Positions 57,409 to 64,000 of a stretch of 64,000 nucleotides of DNA are shown in pieces (positions within the stretch are counted from its first letter, which is position 1; the number at the start of each line of letters is the position of its first letter). The notes beneath the pieces were generated by a model. The model worked only from the letters and a program-made list of their open reading frames with translations, had not been told where the DNA came from and searched no databases. Where the stretch lies: contig OZ020598.1 of assembly GCA_963971535.1 (NCBI GenBank), positions 93,813,492 to 93,877,491 of the forward strand, read 5' to 3'. A program made the translations under genes and the position numbers. Source of the DNA: Notolepis coatsorum. Its lineage: Eukaryota > Chordata > Actinopteri > Aulopiformes > Paralepididae.

Positions 57409-59436
57409 TAAAAATCAGATCAGGATATTCTAGATAACAATGCCAGACAGTGCAGGGAGTCTCTCAGACAGGAAAAGCAACGAAGTAAAATGCGAAAAAG
57501 GCATTCAAGAGAAATAAAAACTATGAAAGAGAATATTACAAATATAACAAAGCAACGAAACAACCTGATAAAAACAATAATGCGCAGAAAAAAGGCTACA
57601 AATACATCACCACTGGACTCTCCAGGCACAGAAACAAAGAAGATGCTATCAGGAAGCAAAGTAAGGAATCCGAAAATCCAAAAGACCCTTCTATTCCACA
57701 ACATCCCCAGAAGAGAGCTGAAGACAAACAAACTCCTGGCCCACGGCGCCAAAAACCAGCACTGAGTGTGTCATCAGGCACGATTCTTAAAAAGTATCGT
57801 CTTCTTCAACAAATGAAAGAGTTTGGGTTAACCTACAAGTTAATGAGAGAAAAGGAGCAGCCTCAGAAAAAGCCAACATTAATACAGGGTATAACACAGA
57901 CTGTTCAGGATTTCTTCCTGAACTCTACACGTGTGACAACGGATAAGACTGACACAATCACCAGGAACAAGATCAAGCGGCACATAATTATCCCGCTAGA
58001 CTCCATGCTCAACCTCCACACTGAATTCCAGATTAAGAACCCCACTGTAAAGCTGAGCTATTCTTCATTCTGTGCTCTGAGGCCCTTCTATGTCACAGCA
58101 CCAAAAGCATCTGATCGGAAGACATGTCTGTGTCAAATACATGAAAATGCATGCTTAATGCTCGAGGTCCTTAAAATGTCTGGTGTTGTGAAGTCAAACA
58201 AACTGGATGACAGTTTTCAATTAGTTTGTTGCTCTCCAGCAAGTGAGGCCTGCCTTCTTCGCGCCTGCTCACAATGTCTAAACAAAGGTACAGTTACAAC
58301 CCAAGAGCAAGACAAAATCGATGTTCAATGGAGGCAGTGGGAGAGAGTTCAAGAAGACGCATGCAATGGAATCGACATGAACACTAAGCTTGTCGAACAC
58401 CGAGGCAGCCTTTCATTGCTCATCAAACAGGCTTGCCATTTCGGACAAAATCTGCCACAGATAACACTCCATACCAGAATGTATTACACTAAGGGTGGAA
58501 AGGCAGGGTTTTGCACACTGTCAGAGTCAAAGAGACAGGATGCTGCAGCAATCTGGACACAAATGGATCCAGTCCTAAAAGATATCAAGACAAAATATCC
58601 ACAAGTTACCACCGTGCACTTTTGGTCTGATGGTCCAAGCAAACAAGAACAAGAAGAACTTTTTTCTTCTGTCTGGTATCCCACCTACACTGGGGTTTGA
58701 AAGGACAACGTGGAACTTCTTCCCCACTTCTCATGGTAAGGGCGCACCAGACGGCATTGGCGGAACAGTAAAAAGAACAGCTGACAACCTGGTCCTGAGA
58801 GGAAATTATGTGACGGATGGACACATATTCTTCAAAAAGGTCTCAAACAGTCTGAATGGTGTTCAGCTGTATCATATTGTGGAAGAAGACATGCAAAGAT
58901 ACGACACACTTCTCATGAATCCTCTCAAACCGGTTCCCTCAACAAGACAAATACACCAGATCATCGCACATAAGGACAGGATCCACAACAGACAACTATC
59001 CTGCTTTTGCAGCGAGATGTTGGATTGCAAGTGCTTCTGCCCAGCTACCTCCTATTACCATGGCAACCCAGGAGAACAGCAGAGTGATACATGGAGGGCA
59101 AGGAAGAAGAGACCTCTGGCCATGTTGTGGGAGGAGATGGAAAATGAGATGGAAGAGGGTATGGAGATGGAAGATGTAATGGAGGAGTTGGACGAAGAAC
59201 CTTTGAAAGGTCCTGAGGGTACAGTGACAGTAACGACTGTTAGCAGCCTTAGTAATGGAGTCTGGTTAGCAGGAGTATATGATGACCACTGGTGGCTAGC
59301 CAAGACCATCGATGTGGATATTGAGCAACAAGATGTGAAAGTGGAATTTCTGCATCCCCATGGTCCAACAGAAATGTGGTTCAGCCCAAATGTGGCAAGA
59401 AGGATGTCTGTTTCTGCCCAGTTCAAGACATCATAG
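57409..59436 (+). pseudogene. Transposase-like gene of unknown class, two frameshifts
   Basis: Three overlapping frames make one gene-like stretch of about 650 codons. Part 1 (about 57409-57700): Lys/Arg-rich, coiled-coil-like, then SPLDSPGTETKKML and KIQKTLLFHN. Part 2 (about 57700-58655): GTILKKYRLLQQMKEFG, Cys-rich blocks CLCQIHENACLM and CLLRACSQC, then VTTVHFWSDGPS. Part 3 (58650-59436): KNFFLLS, WNFFPTSHGKGAPDGIGGTVKR, Cys-rich CFCSEMLDCKCFCP, and a C-terminal WLAGVYDDHWWLA...VEFLHPHGPTEMWF domain. The DGP and HGKGxxDGxGG blocks recall uncharacterised transposon proteins of fish and cnidarians (memory only) and may hold acidic catalytic residues. The two shifts make this copy inactive unless one hides an intron. 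Function as transposase is inference from the flanking ends. Confidence 0.6.
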
Positions 59437-59738
59437 TGAAACTAATCAGAAATGCAGAAGAAAAGGAAGAGGAGAAGTGGGTGAGAAAGTGGAGATCAGG
59501 AAGTGGTGTAGAGGAGGTAGATGAAAACAGGGACGAGAAGAAGGGGTCCTGTTCTCCATTACTGTTTTTGTTGTTGGAAACGGTGCATTTTGTAATAGTT
59601 GGAAACAGTGTATGTAAAGTTGGTTGTTTATTACAATTGAGTTAACAAAATGTTCAGTATAAGACATGGAGTTATTAGTTCTTATTATTGTCACTTCCAT
59701 CTGTTTAAAAAATTGAGCAGAGATGCAAATCCAATTTT

Positions 59739-60110
59739 GTCAACTCCGTCAGTTTCTCGTCAACACCGTCAGATATTTATTTTTGTTAATCTTGGGGAAA
59801 ATACAAATTCCTTCTTCAGTTTATGTTGTTTAAGTAATAAAGGAGCATTAGATCTTCATCCTCTTGTGTCTTATTTACTTAATGATCTTTTTTTTATCAT
59901 ATCAAAATTAAAAACAAAGTTTGAAAATGCTAATATTTCTAACTCTGGGTTTTCAGAATAGTGTGAAATTACACCTGAGGTTTATATATTATATTTTATT
60001 GCATACCAGAGTAACTAAACACTATTACAACATACTTCAGCACTTTAGATTCTTGTTGGACTGGAATAATTAGAATTATATACTTTTTTGTGTGTCTGAC
60101 GGAGTTAACA
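59739..60110. repeat. Sub-terminal motif cluster, right (3 copies)
   Basis: TGTCAACTCCGTCAG at 59739-59753, variant gtcaacaccgtcaga at 59759-59773, and reverse GTCTGACGGAGTTAACA at 60094-60110. Confidence 0.9.
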
Positions 60111-60268
60111 CAAATCAAGTTTCAAAGGGAAACATGTGAATTTGTTGAAAATGTTTTTCTATGTAGAGCCCGCACCTTTACATGGTTAAATAGCTCAGAC
60201 CTTTCTCTACATGAATATATAACTCTAATTAATATAGTGTGCATTCTCAAAATATAATATTTAAAACG

Positions 60269-60298
60269 TGTTTTGTCCCGACTCTCAAGAATCAGTGA
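60269..60298 (-). repeat. Transposon inner terminal repeat, right
   Basis: 30 bp, the exact reverse complement of 56000-56029. Confidence 0.9.
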
Positions 60299-60371
60299 CC
60301 TATATGATATGATAAATAATAACTGTACAAGACCTCTCTTGGCAGAGCCTGAGGTGTAGCCAGAAACAGTA

Positions 60372-60769
60372 AACCCTCACCCTAACCCCACTCAATGCCA
60401 ACCCATACATCAGACCAAACAGAAAATATATATAAACAAAACACAATACTAGGCTTGACGCCATTTTAGATTCATTTTAAAACGTGAAAATGACGTGTCC
60501 CCATCTCACTGACAACACATCACAACCAAGAACGTAAACAGTGTTTCATTTAGCAGGTACAGAAATCAAACCTGCTCTTGTGAGTTTGTCCATGACAGCA
60601 GATTCAGAATACCTTAGAGTTGGATGTTGTTACAGATACTAATGTTAACCAGGTAATCAGTCACAGCCATATATTTTGAAATCGACCTTCGCAAGCGTGC
60701 GTACATCATTCGCGTCATTCTTGCGTTCCGCGTCACGGATCAGAGATCTCCTGCTGGACAACGTCGGGG
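60372..60769. other. Intergenic / 3' flank of the fibrinogen-domain gene
   Basis: No repeat recognised. On the minus strand this is the 3' untranslated side of the gene ending at 60770. A minus-strand poly(A) signal was not confidently identified. Confidence 0.4.
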
Positions 60770-62893
<2,124 letters not shown>

Positions 62894-63264
62894 CTACAGC
62901 ACAGCAGACACCAAGGTTATCAATACAACAACCTACACATCTTACACTTTGAGAGGATATCGTGTATTCTGTCATTTGCTGATAGAGAACAATGGCAACT
63001 ACAACAAGAACAGTAGGGTATTTAACTTTTAGGGATAGGGTATTTTATTATTATTTTTTAAGTGTTTTTTTTGGGTGCAATCTGATCCCAGGCCAGCAGG
63101 AGGACATGTGGTCCCAGAGAGGGGGGTCCTAATGTGAAAACTGTTTTTACTTTGTTTAACTGTGTTAATAAATAAATACAAATACAAAAAATAAAACCCA
63201 CGCTGAAACGCTGAGGGACACGACTCTAGTGATGAGATAAATCCTCCATAGACGGTGAATGGTG

Positions 63265-63600
63265 GAGCAACTCCTAGGACACTATGACAGTAACCATGGT
63301 GATTTAACTGGGATATGAGGACACTATGACAGTAACCATGGTGATTTTACTATGAGGACACTATGACAGTAACCATGGTGATTTAACTGGATATTATGAG
63401 GACACTATGACAGTAACCATGGTGATTTTACTATGAGGACACTATGACAGTAACCATGGTGATTTAACTGGATATTATGAGGACACTATGACAGTAACCA
63501 TGGTGATTTTACTATGAGGACACTATGACAGTAACCATGGTGATTTTACTATGAGGACACTATGACAGTAACCATGGTGATTTTACTGGGATATGAGGAC
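63265..63600. repeat. About 36-47 bp minisatellite
   Basis: Eight or so units of ggacactatgacagtaacca plus tggtgattt, with two alternating spacer forms (taactggatattatga and tactatga). Confidence 0.95.
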
Positions 63601-63737
63601 ATTTTATGATTCAGAGCTCAAAGCCCAACATTTAAATCAAATCATTTGGATGTAACAGCTCAAACTAAAATACTATGAGCACAATGTAGATCCCTTTAAC
63701 CACTACTGCACCCATGGCCCCACTGTGTGTATATTTA

Positions 63738-64000
63738 CATGACAAAATAACAACATGTATCGTAGAGAACATGATAATAGAACAACATGTACTGTAGAGA
63801 ACATGATAATAGAACATGGTAAAAGAACAACAGGTACCATAGAGAACATGATAAAAGAACAACATGTACCGTAGAGAACATGATAATAGAACATGGTAAA
63901 AGAACAACAGGTACCATAGAGAACATGATAAAAGAACAACATGTACCGTAGAGAACATGATAAAAGAACATGATAAAAGAACAACAGGTACCGTAGAGAA
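63738..64000. repeat. About 31-32 bp minisatellite running off the window edge
   Basis: Units of gtagagaacatgataaaaga plus acaacatgtacc or acaacaggtacc, with a shorter gaacatggtaaaa subunit. Continues past 64000. Confidence 0.95.

Larger units (their letters stand above)
55390..60371 (+). mobile_element. Unclassified DNA transposon, about 5 kb, with transposase-like gene
   Basis: Two nested sets of inverted ends: outer (55392-55435 against 60331-60370, sharing ggctcttccaagagaggtct-type text) and inner, 30 bp exact (56000-56029 against 60269-60298, CACTGATTCTTGAGAGTCGG...). The left end is stretched by about 0.5 kb of inserted hairpin sequence (55484-55960). Inside are eight copies of a 17-bp sub-terminal motif near the two ends and a frame-broken gene of about 650 codons. 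No target duplication found. I cannot place it in a named superfamily. Confidence 0.65.

Noticed and set aside
63665-63984. Minus-strand frames of 78-97 codons (poly-FYHVLYGTCC)
   Set aside because: Products of the 31-32 bp minisatellite; all frames repeat the unit.

Overview
The window looks like teleost fish nuclear DNA. The grounds are long (GT)n, (GA)n and (AGT)n microsatellites, several CR1/L2-type LINEs, a DANA/V-SINE-like SINE, a tRNA-headed SINE resembling the AFC type, Ty3/Gypsy and BEL/Pao LTR retrotransposons, hAT, piggyBac-like and TTAA MITEs, and one interrupted host gene with vertebrate splice signals. There is no bacterial gene organisation. A 200-N assembly gap lies at 12014-12213.

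Layout. 1-12.6 kb: a 29-30 bp minisatellite split by a 5'-truncated LINE, a purine microsatellite, an L1-like ORF2 3' fragment, a 26-bp minisatellite of about 1.07 kb, a V-SINE, (TG)n, a LINE inside an (AGT)n tract, and a hAT-type element with an 8-bp target duplication that itself holds a LINE fragment. 12.6-23.2 kb: gene-poor DNA with a 1.57-kb TIR element, a (GAGT)n tract, a 470-bp inverted duplication with promoter-like motifs in its arms, satellite-like tandem repeats, and a diverged 0.6-kb tandem duplication. 23.2-34.8 kb: a LINE on the minus strand cut in two by a nearly intact, very young Ty3/Gypsy element (two 1808-bp LTRs, one 1868-codon gag-pol ORF). 34.8-41.5 kb: MITEs, minisatellites and a decayed hAT transposon with its own SINE insertion. 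41.5-50.6 kb: a young BEL/Pao element (LTRs of about 1.4 kb, PBS complementary to tRNA-Tyr) whose single reading frame is broken by two TGA codons. 50.6-55.3 kb: a second LINE copy, a full SINE with a 10-bp duplication, and a piggyBac-like MITE. 55.4-60.4 kb: an unusual, apparently unclassified DNA transposon with matching ends, an array of sub-terminal 17-bp motifs and a frame-broken transposase-like gene. 60.7-62.9 kb: the last three coding exons, on the minus strand, of a fibrinogen-related-domain gene. 63.2-64 kb: two minisatellites.

The only clear host gene is the fibrinogen-domain gene, and its 5' exons lie beyond the right edge. Nearly everything else is mobile DNA in layers, and the order of insertion can be read directly (LINE, then Gypsy; minisatellite, then LINE; hAT, then SINE). 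The best candidate for something undescribed is the 55.4-60.4 kb transposon. Next are the BEL element's paired TGA-CGA stops, the SINE hairpin whose stem sequence changes while pairing is kept, and the inverted duplication at 17-18 kb.
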